From contig CAJTRC010000046.1 of assembly GCA_910578365.1 (NCBI GenBank), forward strand, positions 1 through 20,194: DNA of 20,194 bases, given 5' to 3'. Below, in pieces: positions 6,994-13,912 of the stretch (position 1 is the first letter of the stretch; every line of letters starts with the position of its first letter). The translations under genes were made by a program, and so were the position numbers. Source of the stretch: an uncultured Muribaculaceae bacterium. Its GTDB lineage: Bacteria > Bacteroidota > Bacteroidia > Bacteroidales > Muribaculaceae. The notes under the pieces were generated by a model. The model saw nothing but the letters and a program-made list of their open reading frames with translations, was not told where the DNA came from and did no database searches.

Positions 6994-7272
6994 TCAGTCG
7001 ATAATTACCCAATCTTCGGCAAGCATATCAGTTTGCGAGGCCAGCCAACCCGATAAAATTTCTTTTTGAGCGGTTAACATACAAACCGTTCCGAGTGCAG
7101 GAATCTCGCCGCCGTTACCTTCGGCGATAGCCTTCAACATAGGGTCTTTGCACCATTCGGCCTTCACGGTGGCGGCCGGTTTGAGCCAGAGGAACATGTT
7201 TTTACCGTTCCAGCCCTTACGGGCTACTTTTTTACCCTGTTTCAGGGCTTCGATAGCTTTACCGAAATTCAT
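6994..7272 (-). CDS. tad2: Tad2-like (DUF2829) anti-Thoeris protein
   Basis: Starts at ATG 7272 (MNFGKAIEALKQGKKVARKG), 92 residues. The signatures of the DUF2829 family are clear: an N-terminal MNFGKAIEALKQGKKVARKG helix, WNGKNMFLWL and the C-terminal GWLASQTDMLAEDWVI. Characterised family members (Tad2) bind and sequester the cyclic-nucleotide signal of the Thoeris antiphage system, and members are reported to bind signals of other cyclic-nucleotide systems. The protein is cytosolic and small, as the family is. It is the first gene after a terminator and has its own promoter (7311-7318), with the 317-residue gene 7 bases downstream. Family membership is near certain; the anti-defence role in this host is inferred from the family. 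Confidence 0.88.
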   Translation of the reverse strand: MNFGKAIEALKQGKKVARKGWNGKNMFLWLKPAATVKAEWCKDPMLKAIAEGNGGEIPALGTVCMLTAQKEILSGWLASQTDMLAEDWVIID

Positions 7273-7310
7273 AAAATTAAGAGTTTAGGTGGTTAAACAT
7301 TTTAACACTA

Positions 7311-7318
7311 CAAAATTA
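7311..7318 (-). promoter_or_regulatory. -7 promoter box upstream of the Tad2-like gene, with palindrome
   Basis: The minus strand reads TAATTTTG, a perfect TAnnTTTG, about 40 bases upstream of the Tad2 ATG and just after the terminator at 7347-7383. A perfect 10-bp palindrome GGTAATTACC (7324-7333) lies in the spacer between the -7 and -33 positions, so a dimeric regulator could block this promoter. The -33 element is not clear. Confidence 0.55.
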
Positions 7319-7346
7319 AGCTCGGTAATTACCAATCAGAAGGACA

Positions 7347-7383
7347 CAAAACGCCCCGGAGGTCGGTAATTCCTTCGGGGCGT
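7347..7383 (-). terminator. Rho-independent terminator after the 271-residue structural gene
   Basis: On the minus strand ACGCCCCGAAGG (7383-7372) pairs with CCTCCGGGGCGT (7362-7351), one mismatch, around a 9-base loop, followed by TTTTG. It is 24 bases past the stop at 7407 and ends the head/structural operon. Confidence 0.88.
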
Positions 7384-7406
7384 GGGTGTCAGGTAGGTGA
7401 TATTTG

Positions 7407-8222
7407 TCAGGCTGCGACGTAACGGCTTTGTTCAATCCACATAATACCGCCATCGCCGCTGTCGAAGGCGCGGAGGGTGAGTTGTGAGCCTTCGGAGGCG
7501 GTGAACACCTTGCCGCCACGGAGGAGGATTTTACCGCCGGTGCCGGAAACGGTAGGCGATGAACCTCCAGCCGCACCGAGGAGGGTAATAACTGCGTCGT
7601 GTGCGCCACCCTCGATTTCGTCGATAACAGCGGCACCGGCGGTGAGCTGGTACTGGCCTTCGGAAATGAACGGAACTACCTTTACCCCTGTTTCAACGAC
7701 TGAAACAGGCTCTTCGAGGGTCACAGTACCTTTATAAATAAAGATGTCGCTACCCTTTGAAATCTGGGTGAAGGTCATTTCGTTGGTGTTGCTCTCGTTG
7801 TTACCGGTGTAAGAGGGGGTGAGCTTACACGGGTTGCAGATTGTACCGATAAGGTCGGCGGGCTTGCCGGAACAATAGCGGATAACCACAATGAACTTGC
7901 GGTTAATGCTGTTGGCCTTGAACTCGCGCACCTCCTGTTCGTTGCCGGGGTGCTCGAACTTAATCGAGGGGGTGAAACCGATTTTGTCGGTATCGCCTTC
8001 GGCTGCGCTCGTTACCTCGATTGTTCCCTGTGTCATGTAGATGTTATAACCGTAACGGCCGGGCTTCATTACGATGTTATCGGCGATAACCACCCCTTTG
8101 TCGTCGGCTGACGGCATGAAAGCGATGTCGTCGATGTCGATAAGGGTCAGCTGGTCGCGCGGCTGAATACCTGTGCCGGGATTGCCCTCGGCGCGTGGTA
8201 CGGATTTTTTAATATATGTCAT
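7407..8222 (-). CDS. Phage structural protein (tail-tube or decoration type), 271 residues
   Basis: The start is ATG 8222 (MTYIKKSVPRAEGNPGTGIQ), with AAGGAT just upstream. The longer frame from 8264 would run through the terminator and is rejected. The sequence is beta-rich throughout, as in tail-tube or head-decoration proteins (for example KFIVVIRYCSGKPADLIGTI, FIYKGTVTLEEPV). Residues about 190-268 are similar to the two C-terminal repeats of the capsid protein: I.eI..g....vItLlGaaG, then T..G.G.ILL, then G..L.L and a closing W.E.sR. It follows the capsid gene across an intervening terminator, suggesting readthrough sets the ratio of the two proteins. It could be a major tail, decoration or auxiliary capsid protein. 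Confidence 0.75.
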   Translation of the reverse strand: MTYIKKSVPRAEGNPGTGIQPRDQLTLIDIDDIAFMPSADDKGVVIADNIVMKPGRYGYNIYMTQGTIEVTSAAEGDTDKIGFTPSIKFEHPGNEQEVREFKANSINRKFIVVIRYCSGKPADLIGTICNPCKLTPSYTGNNESNTNEMTFTQISKGSDIFIYKGTVTLEEPVSVVETGVKVVPFISEGQYQLTAGAAVIDEIEGGAHDAVITLLGAAGGSSPTVSGTGGKILLRGGKVFTASEGSQLTLRAFDSGDGGIMWIEQSRYVAA

Positions 8223-8249
8223 ATCCTTGAAATAATAACAGTTAGAGAA

Positions 8250-8287
8250 TAAAACGGAGGGCAAGAGCGGATGCAGTCGCCCTCCGT
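8250..8287 (-). terminator. Terminator between capsid and next structural gene
   Basis: On the minus strand ACGGAGGGC (8287-8279) pairs perfectly with GCCCTCCGT (8262-8254) around a 16-base loop, followed by TTTATTC. The stem is 9 bp with 7 G-C pairs. It lies between two genes in the same direction with no room for a strong promoter, so it probably acts as a partial terminator that lowers expression of the downstream protein relative to the capsid. Confidence 0.85.
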
Positions 8288-8306
8288 GTTTGTCGGTGTG
8301 CGGTTA

Positions 8307-10499
8307 TCAGCCGCGGGCCACCTCGTAGAACTTGCCGTCGGCTGCCTTAACGAGCTGGATAAACGCGCCGGCATTCAGAGTCATGGCTGCGGTGAGAACA
8401 AAGTTTCCACCGTTGGCAATGGTCGAGGCGTTGGCGGCTCCGGCTCCGTGGATTGTGTAAACCACTCCGGCTACTGCGTCGGTCAGGTCGGTGATTGCGG
8501 TCGCCTTGGTGTTGGCCGCTGTGATGAACACGGTCGCGCCCTGAACGCTGGGAGTTGTTTCATCGGTGGGGAACTGGTAGGAATCGGCGGCAGCAGTTGC
8601 GCGGCTTACCTCGATGAACTTGCCGTCGGCGCGTTTCATCACGCGGAGAACGTCGCCTTTCTTCGGTGTCCATGCCTCGGTCAGCAGCTCGAATTTACCG
8701 GCCTTCTTGATTGTCACGCCGTTTTCACCGTCCGCGCCACATTTGAGGGCGATAACCTTGCCGACCTCGGCGTTGGTGATGTCGGTAATCTCGAAAGCGG
8801 TCGAGTTTGCGACGGTGACGATAGACGAGTGGCGGAGCGCGTCGGGATTTTTATCCTTGTCGCCTTCGACGTAGTAGGTTTCGGGGAGGTCGTAGTCGTT
8901 GCACCAGATGAGCTGACGAGAACCGTCCATGTCGGCGCGGTTGATGTACTTGTAACCTACGGCAGTGGCCTGAATTGATTCTTTCCAGTTGCTCCACACC
9001 TTAACGGTCCAGTCCTGCTGTTCGAGGTGGAAACGGAGCATTTCGCCGGAAATCTGGCAGAAGGTCTGAATATTGCCGTCGATAGTCCAGAAGATACGAT
9101 GGTGGTTGTCGGCGTTGGGAATCGTTTCGATTTTTACGCCGGGGAACTCCTTAACGTAGTTGATACCGGCTTTGTAGTCCTGATTCTGGCCGTAGTGGGT
9201 TTCGTTGTACTTGTGATACCACGGGAGCATGAACGAGGGGATATAAAGCACGATTTTGCCGGTGTCGCGGAACACGGAGGGAATCATGCTCGTACCTTGG
9301 TAGAACACTTCGCCGATATTGCCGGGGGTGATACGGGGGAGCGCAAAAGGCTTAATCTGGTAAACAGTTTTGCCGGTTGTGCCGCCGTTGGGAGTGAAAT
9401 CGACATGACCGTCCACGCGCTTGCGTAAAAATTCGTAGAGGCCGTCGGCCGCGTCCATAGCTCGGCCGGGCTTGTCGGGGTCGGGTTCTTTGCGCACACC
9501 GTTGACATAGCGGAGTTCGCGTTCGTTGTGGAGGGCCTTCGCGGTTTCAACGAGGAGGTACTCGATAAACGAAAGTTTTACGGGGTTCGAGCCTTCGCGA
9601 TTGAGGTAGCCAATCCAACTCTTTTCGAGCTGCTTCAGGCTCTGGAACTTGTGGACGAACATAACGCCGTACATACGGAGCGTTTCGTGTCCGAACTCGT
9701 AAGTGCCTTTTGTAACCTTGTCGAACTCGCTCTTATCGGAGGTGTCGGCTTGTGAGAACTCACCGAGGAACAGATTAACGAGGGTTTCGAGGTCCTGGTG
9801 TCCGGCTTCGGTGGGGAACAGCTTGGTAATTGTCGGGAGTTCGACGAGGAACGACTGAAGGCGTTCGCTCCAGCTTGTGCGGTAGAACGCTCCGAGGTCG
9901 TCCTGAAGGCCCTTGTAATCGACCGACGAGGGAGCGGCGACGGCCAGCATCTTGCCTTCGTTGGCGAGAAGGGCGGCGCGGGCGCGCTGGTTGTAGGGGC
10001 GTTCGAGGCTGAAGAAGGAGCCGGAGAGGCCGCCGAGCTGCTGTTCATCGGCGAGATTGAAGGCCGGAGCGGTGGCGGTGGCTGAACCGGCACCCTTGCC
10101 GGGGTCGGTTTCGGGGAGAGCTGAAAGTGTCTGAATCTTGGCGTTCAGAGCGGCGATTTCCGCCTCCTTCGCTTGAATGGCTGCGGTGTGGGCTGCTTTG
10201 TCGGTGGCGACGCTCTGTTTGAGCGCGTCGAGTTCTGCGGTTTTAGCCTGAAGCTGCTCGGTAGTCTGACCGAGAACAGCGGCGACGGCTGCCATCTGCT
10301 GATTGGGAGTTGAGCCGGTTGCGGCTGTGGGTGGATTCTGAAGGTAGGCGTTAAAGTCGTCGAGGAAACGGTCGGTAAAACCGTAGCCCTTCAACGCTGC
10401 GCGTTCCTCGTCCGAAAGGCACTCCTTGCCGTCCACCTTACTGAAGGAGGTAAGGCCGAGAATACCGAGAATCGCGGGGATTAAATTCGCAAAATTCAT
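8307..10499 (-). CDS. Major capsid protein with scaffold-like N-terminus and duplicated C-terminal domain
   Basis: The start is ATG 10499 (MNFANLIPAILGILGLTSFS), 730 residues, 25 bases after the protease stop. The in-frame start at 10568 would overlap the protease. Order of parts: a hydrophobic and then helical N-terminus (1-55); a coiled-coil and alanine-rich region (about 70-130), like a scaffold or delta domain; a Gly/Ala linker; the capsid core (about 155-555; for example QRARAALLANEGKMLAVAAP, FYRTSWSERLQSFLVELPTI); and two tandem beta repeats at about 558-633 and 653-729, each ending DGKF.EV.R. The preceding S49 protease probably removes the N-terminus during head maturation. Assignment as capsid comes from size, position after the protease and overall pattern; there is no diagnostic motif. 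The length is large for a capsid, due to the extra domains. Confidence 0.8.
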   Translation of the reverse strand: MNFANLIPAILGILGLTSFSKVDGKECLSDEERAALKGYGFTDRFLDDFNAYLQNPPTAATGSTPNQQMAAVAAVLGQTTEQLQAKTAELDALKQSVATDKAAHTAAIQAKEAEIAALNAKIQTLSALPETDPGKGAGSATATAPAFNLADEQQLGGLSGSFFSLERPYNQRARAALLANEGKMLAVAAPSSVDYKGLQDDLGAFYRTSWSERLQSFLVELPTITKLFPTEAGHQDLETLVNLFLGEFSQADTSDKSEFDKVTKGTYEFGHETLRMYGVMFVHKFQSLKQLEKSWIGYLNREGSNPVKLSFIEYLLVETAKALHNERELRYVNGVRKEPDPDKPGRAMDAADGLYEFLRKRVDGHVDFTPNGGTTGKTVYQIKPFALPRITPGNIGEVFYQGTSMIPSVFRDTGKIVLYIPSFMLPWYHKYNETHYGQNQDYKAGINYVKEFPGVKIETIPNADNHHRIFWTIDGNIQTFCQISGEMLRFHLEQQDWTVKVWSNWKESIQATAVGYKYINRADMDGSRQLIWCNDYDLPETYYVEGDKDKNPDALRHSSIVTVANSTAFEITDITNAEVGKVIALKCGADGENGVTIKKAGKFELLTEAWTPKKGDVLRVMKRADGKFIEVSRATAAADSYQFPTDETTPSVQGATVFITAANTKATAITDLTDAVAGVVYTIHGAGAANASTIANGGNFVLTAAMTLNAGAFIQLVKAADGKFYEVARG

Positions 10500-10524
10500 G
10501 TTTGTAACTGTTTGGTTGTTAAAA

Positions 10525-11391
10525 TTATTTGTATAATTGTTCTGCCTTCCGGCTCGTTGCCTGTGCAAGTACCCATGTAACCGCGTCTTTCAATCCTCCG
10601 AACTGGTCGATATATCCGGCGGCGACTGCTTCGTCGGCGGCGAACATTTCGCCACGGAAAAGAGGGAGTTCAGGGTCGTAGGTGATTCCGAGGTTACGCG
10701 CCACGGTTTCGGCAAATACCTTGTGAATCTTTTCGGCCTTCTGCTTTATGAGGGTTTCATCGTTGTTGTCAACAATGGCGCGGTATTCCTTATTTTTAAG
10801 GTCGGCGGTGTCCGGGTAAATTTCGCGGTAGTCGATTCCGTTCTGCCTGAAAAATTCTTTGAAACTGGTATGAGTGCAGACGATACCCACACTACCAACC
10901 TCGCAAAGTGGCGAGGCTATAAAAGTGCGGTCGCTTGCAGTTCCTAACCAGAAATGAGCGGAGGCCATGATGCCGGTTACTACTGTGGCGGTGGGTTTGG
11001 TGCAATTCTCTACGGCTGCGGCTGCCATGTCGAGGTGCGACACCATACCACCGGGGCCGTCGATAACGAACACCACGCCGCAAATATTCGGATTCAGTTC
11101 CGCCGCCTCTATCTGCTTTATTACCCATTCCGATTCCCACGAATAGAGGGTACCGGTCAGCGTTATCACTGCGATAGAATCAACGGGGAGGGTGATGTCG
11201 TCGAGTTCGTACCATTTAGCCATATAAGGCGCGGCGGTAGCCTTGACGGTGCATTTCGCTTTTGAGAGCTGCGCCACTGCTGCTTCTATATTGCCGTTGA
11301 GTATGCACGGCAAAAGGAGCGACACGGTGTTTTCGAGGTCGTGCCGCTGGATAGTCCAGTTATCGGAGAAAAATCGTTGTAGCTTATTCAT
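10525..11391 (-). CDS. S49-family prohead protease
   Basis: Starts at ATG 11391 (MNKLQRFFSDNWTIQRHDLE), 288 residues. It belongs to the ClpP/crotonase-fold SppA-type peptidases (S49) that phages use to mature the prohead. Visible motifs: a beta strand IAVITLTGTLYS (73-84), the oxyanion segment FVIDGPGGMVS (108-118), the likely nucleophile Ser144 in MASAHFW, the GSVGI turn (166-170), and lysines in DLKNKEYRAI (197-206), where the catalytic lysine is expected. The C-terminal FRGEMFAADEAVAAGYIDQF motif is also typical. It precedes the capsid gene by 25 bases, the standard protease-capsid arrangement. A TTATTTTGC sequence upstream (about 11405-11413) is only a near match to a -7 box. Confidence 0.92.
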   Translation of the reverse strand: MNKLQRFFSDNWTIQRHDLENTVSLLLPCILNGNIEAAVAQLSKAKCTVKATAAPYMAKWYELDDITLPVDSIAVITLTGTLYSWESEWVIKQIEAAELNPNICGVVFVIDGPGGMVSHLDMAAAAVENCTKPTATVVTGIMASAHFWLGTASDRTFIASPLCEVGSVGIVCTHTSFKEFFRQNGIDYREIYPDTADLKNKEYRAIVDNNDETLIKQKAEKIHKVFAETVARNLGITYDPELPLFRGEMFAADEAVAAGYIDQFGGLKDAVTWVLAQATSRKAEQLYK

Positions 11392-11443
11392 GTAGCTATT
11401 TTTGCAGCAAAATAACTACATATCGCGCGGGCGCGGAAGGACT

Positions 11444-11851
11444 TTAATCCATAAGGAAAGCATCGGGCGCGGTGTCCTCGCCTTGAAGGGTGACGGAGAA
11501 AACTCCGTCGCCGATACTGTAATCAAGCGAGAGCGGCCAATCAGGAGAACCGGCCACCCTCCGTTTGCCGGATTCATCGACGTAGGTAGCTATCAGCCGC
11601 GAAACCTTGTAACCTTCGAGAGCGTCGGCGGTGCTGTCCGAAACATCGGAACGCTCAAAGGTGATTTTTTTCTTTATTATACCGTTATCGGAGGTCGTCG
11701 ATACCTTGACGCTGCCCGGCACCGCCACCGCGTCGTCCTCACTTCCGAGAATAAGCATAACGACACGCGATTTTATCCGGGCGAACCTCGATACACGCGA
11801 AAGCGGAATAATTTTAAGGCTGTGGCAACTTGAAACAGTGGAACGGGTCAT
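11444..11851 (-). CDS. Hypothetical phage protein, 135 residues
   Basis: Starts at ATG 11851 (MTRSTVSSCHSLKIIPLSRV). The family is not recognised. The N-terminal 40 residues are basic and hydrophobic (RFARIKSRVVMLILGSEDDA) and the rest is predicted beta-rich (VSRLIATYVDESGKRRVAGS, DGVFSVTLQGED). Position directly before the protease-capsid pair suggests a head-related or head-tail joining protein. It has its own promoter-like box (11912-11919) and a pair of tandem repeats over the expected start site. Confidence 0.75.
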   Translation of the reverse strand: MTRSTVSSCHSLKIIPLSRVSRFARIKSRVVMLILGSEDDAVAVPGSVKVSTTSDNGIIKKKITFERSDVSDSTADALEGYKVSRLIATYVDESGKRRVAGSPDWPLSLDYSIGDGVFSVTLQGEDTAPDAFLMD

Positions 11852-11892
11852 ATTTTGGAGTTGTAAAATGTTGTAAATCAGTCACTCGGCAT

Positions 11893-11919
11893 TTTTCCGA
11901 CACTTTTCCGACAAAAATA
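11893..11919 (-). promoter_or_regulatory. Promoter with tandem 11-bp repeat (operator candidate)
   Basis: The minus strand has TATTTTTG (11919-11912), a TAnnTTTG match, followed immediately by two copies of TGTCGGAAAA spaced exactly 11 bp (11913-11904 and 11902-11893). The repeats cover the expected transcription start, and the 11-bp period puts them on the same helix face, as for cooperative protein binding. It serves the 135-residue gene and the head operon. Confidence 0.5.
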
Positions 11920-11980
11920 CCGCAAAAAAAGGACAAAACGGAGCATGATGTCGGGGAAATAATACCCTATAAAAATGAAC

Positions 11981-12448
11981 TTATTTTCGATTATATCCGC
12001 GTTTTTTCTTACGGCGCAACTTATCGCGCCACCTCTGGTAGTTTTTCAACAGAGCATCCTCGGTGATTCCCTCGATTCCATATTTCGACATGAACAGGAA
12101 AACGGAATCTTTGAACTGAACCCCGTTTATATGTTTGTTCTCGTCCATAAAGTCGTGCAGCTCGGCCCACATCATCAGACGCAATTTATCACCGAGAACC
12201 TTCTGCGCTCTCTCGGATAGGTAGTTGTAATATTCCGGGTCTTTACCCTCGCGCCGTTCAGGTAAGGCAAATTCAAGATTGCCGGAATCTACCGGGCAAC
12301 CCGTGGGGCGTTTCTTAAGTAGGTCGAAAATCAATATGTAAATATCGAGAGCCGACGGAAATCGGACGGCTCCGGCTTCGTGGTCGTAGTATTTCCCTCG
12401 GATATACTCGGCCACGTGTTGTTCAACGGATATTTTAACGGTAATCAT
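11981..12448 (-). CDS. Conserved phage protein, 155 residues
   Basis: The start is ATG 12448 (MITVKISVEQHVAEYIRGKY). An upstream in-frame start at 12478 would lie at the promoter and is rejected. The sequence resembles a protein I have seen repeatedly in Bacteroidales prophages, but I know of no assigned function. It is soluble and helical, with a beta-like first strand, a central DSGNLEFALPERREGKDPEY and a very basic C-terminus (NYQRWRDKLRRKKKRGYNRK), consistent with nucleic-acid binding. It opens the late operon behind the best promoter in this part of the window, so it could be a late regulator or a morphogenesis factor. Confidence 0.8.
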   Translation of the reverse strand: MITVKISVEQHVAEYIRGKYYDHEAGAVRFPSALDIYILIFDLLKKRPTGCPVDSGNLEFALPERREGKDPEYYNYLSERAQKVLGDKLRLMMWAELHDFMDENKHINGVQFKDSVFLFMSKYGIEGITEDALLKNYQRWRDKLRRKKKRGYNRK

Positions 12449-12475
12449 GTGGGGAGGGATTGGATTATTACAGCG

Positions 12476-12483
12476 CAAAGATA
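12476..12483 (-). promoter_or_regulatory. -7 box of the late-region promoter
   Basis: The minus strand reads TATCTTTGC, an exact TAnnTTTGC, 28 bases upstream of the ATG at 12448. The -33 region is AT-rich without a clear TTTG. The TTTGTTAC repeat array starts about 80 bp further upstream, so repeat-binding proteins could reach this promoter. Confidence 0.6.
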
Positions 12484-12564
12484 CAATAATTTCACGACAT
12501 GCGGGTAATATATTCCGTTGGTGTTGATTTATTTACCCTACAAGTTCAAAAATCATCGGAAATT

Positions 12565-12910
12565 TTTGTTACAATGTTATTCGTTACCAACCTTTTGAAA
12601 GTCAACAAAGTAAGACCGAAACAAACCGAAACCGCAATTTGTGACAGCCCTCGCCATTTTGTCACACTTTCCCCCTACTGACAGCCGTAACAAACCGAAA
12701 TTTTTTTGTTATAGCCTTTGTTACCGCTTTTGTTACGGCCTTCCCCTCTTTATTTTCTATTGATTTTTACTTTGTTACACTCTTTGCAAATATTCTGTTA
12801 CAAGGTAACAAAGATTTATAATAAAATAGGGAGGGGGTATTGGGGAGGCAAGGAAGGAGCCGGACGAGGCCGGAGGTAAAAAGAAGGAGCCGGGCCGCCT
12901 CGTTTGTTAC
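12565..12910. repeat. Array of TTTGTTAC repeats, candidate origin or control region
   Basis: Seven exact copies of TTTGTTAC lie in 346 bp of non-coding DNA: plus strand at 12565, 12717, 12729, 12771 and 12903; minus strand at 12687-12694 and 12805-12812. Near copies are at 12705 (TTTGTTAT), 12794 (TCTGTTAC) and 12583 (GTTAC). TCTGTTAC and GTAACAAA form an inverted pair at 12794-12812. A second short motif, ACAAACCGAAA, occurs at about 12621 and 12691. AT-rich stretches (12701-12713, 12811-12829) and a G-rich run (12829-12848) adjoin. Iteron-like repeats beside AT-rich DNA are usual for phage and plasmid origins, and the primase-helicase gene is nearby. Clustered regulator sites are the alternative. 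There are no genes in this stretch. Confidence 0.6.
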
Positions 12911-12926
12911 GAGTTGACCCGGCTCC
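12877..12926 (-). terminator. Strong terminator after the PAPS-reductase-like gene
   Basis: On the minus strand GGAGCCGGG (12926-12918) pairs perfectly with CCCGGCTCC (12894-12886). The apical part adds CTCGT/ACGAG (12913-12909 with 12903-12899). TTCTTTTT follows. It lies about 40 bases past the stop at 12968 and ends the early operon. One TTTGTTAC copy sits in its apical loop. Confidence 0.85.
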
Positions 12927-12967
12927 CGGCTCGAAATAAAATACCTTATGCGTGTGGTGCGCGTTCA

Positions 12968-13912
12968 TCAGCATGACGGCGAGGTAAATAGATTCTTCGG
13001 CTCCTCGTCAGGCAAGTATCGCCCATTTACTGCGAGGGCTTTGCGTAGAGCCTCGCGGAAGGTTACGCCGTTGTTCGTGTAGTTCATTACCATATCGTAA
13101 GCCTTCGGGTGATTATCGAGGAGAATAGAGAACCGGCGGTCGTCTGCGAACTGTGCGCCGAATCCGCAACCCATGCAGCCGGTGCGCGCTGCGCCTTTGT
13201 GGTATATTTCGGCAATATCCAGCCGCTGCTCCTCGATATATTGCCACACGTCTGCCTCCGTCCATATTGACAACGGTCGGGAAGCAGCTTTCTCTCCGAA
13301 CACATTACAACCGCCAGCCTTGATATATTGGCCTTTTCGTAGGTCGCTTTCGTCCGCCATTACTCCAATAATTGGGCGACGTCCGGTTATCTTCTCGAAC
13401 TTATGAAACGGGCGTTTCTTCAGTATATCGCAACACTGCGATGATGTTTCGTAAGGTTCTGTTAATAGGTATCGCCATTTCTTAGCCAGACAGAAAAAGC
13501 CGGTTCCCATAATGATAGACGCGGTTACGGTGTTCGGGTTGAATCTTACTTTGTGAACCTTTTGTGCGGTTTCTTTTCCGACAAGAGGAAAGCCGTATTT
13601 CGCCCAGACTTGGCGCGGTGTAATCTCCGGCCTTATGACTTGTATATTTGCGCCCTTCTTCGCTTGTTCTCTGACGAATTGTATTATTTCGGGGTATTCG
13701 TTGCCGGTAGAGCAAAACACCGCCAGAATGTCAGGATAAAGAACTCGGCAAAGGTGTAATAAAACCGTGCTATCCTTACCGCCGGAAAATGAGCAATACA
13801 CTTTGTCAATACCGCCCATACGGGAAATAAACACGTCGATAGTAGCGAGAGCGTGGTCGACTTTTTGCGCAAGCGTCCACGCCTGACGCTCTTTAAGTAT
13901 ATCGGTTGTCAT
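12968..13912 (-). CDS. PAPS/APS-reductase-family PP-loop protein with CC...CxxC motif
   Basis: Starts at ATG 13912 (MTTDILKERQAWTLAQKVDH), 314 residues, overlapping the upstream methyltransferase fragment by 4 bases (ATGA). The PP-loop nucleotide-binding motif SFSGGKDST is at residues 41-49. Cys160-Cys161 and Cys246-X2-Cys249 reproduce the CC...CxxC spacing that binds a [4Fe-4S] cluster in assimilatory APS reductases. The same fold is used by DndC-type DNA sulfur-modification proteins and other phage PAPS-reductase-like proteins, whose substrates are mostly unknown. Location in an operon with DNA methyltransferase and replication genes suggests a nucleic-acid or nucleotide-modifying role rather than sulfate assimilation, but this is inference. 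No other Dnd genes are seen. Confidence 0.88.
   Translation of the reverse strand: MTTDILKERQAWTLAQKVDHALATIDVFISRMGGIDKVYCSFSGGKDSTVLLHLCRVLYPDILAVFCSTGNEYPEIIQFVREQAKKGANIQVIRPEITPRQVWAKYGFPLVGKETAQKVHKVRFNPNTVTASIIMGTGFFCLAKKWRYLLTEPYETSSQCCDILKKRPFHKFEKITGRRPIIGVMADESDLRKGQYIKAGGCNVFGEKAASRPLSIWTEADVWQYIEEQRLDIAEIYHKGAARTGCMGCGFGAQFADDRRFSILLDNHPKAYDMVMNYTNNGVTFREALRKALAVNGRYLPDEEPKNLFTSPSC

Noticed and set aside
8271..8978. Long plus-strand frame of 235 codons opposite the capsid gene
   Set aside because: It is the antisense shadow of the capsid C-terminus, has a Gly/Val/Cys-rich composition unlike a real protein and no promoter. The same holds for other plus-strand frames such as 5109-5678 and 9027-9428.
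10500..10568. Upstream extension of the capsid protein from 10568
   Set aside because: It would overlap the protease C-terminus and add Asn-rich residues not resembling a capsid N-terminus; ATG 10499 fits the 25-base gap.
12829..12848. G-quadruplex as an independent element
   Set aside because: There are only three runs of three or more G; the fourth is two G. It may simply be purine-rich spacer, so it is mentioned only with the repeat array.
12565..12910. CRISPR array
   Set aside because: The repeats are only 8 bp, in both orientations and irregularly spaced, with no spacer-length pattern and no cas genes.
12968..13912. DndC of a DNA phosphorothioation system
   Set aside because: The fold and cysteines fit the broad family, but no DndA, B, D or E genes are near, and similarity alone does not separate it from other phage PAPS-reductase-like proteins.
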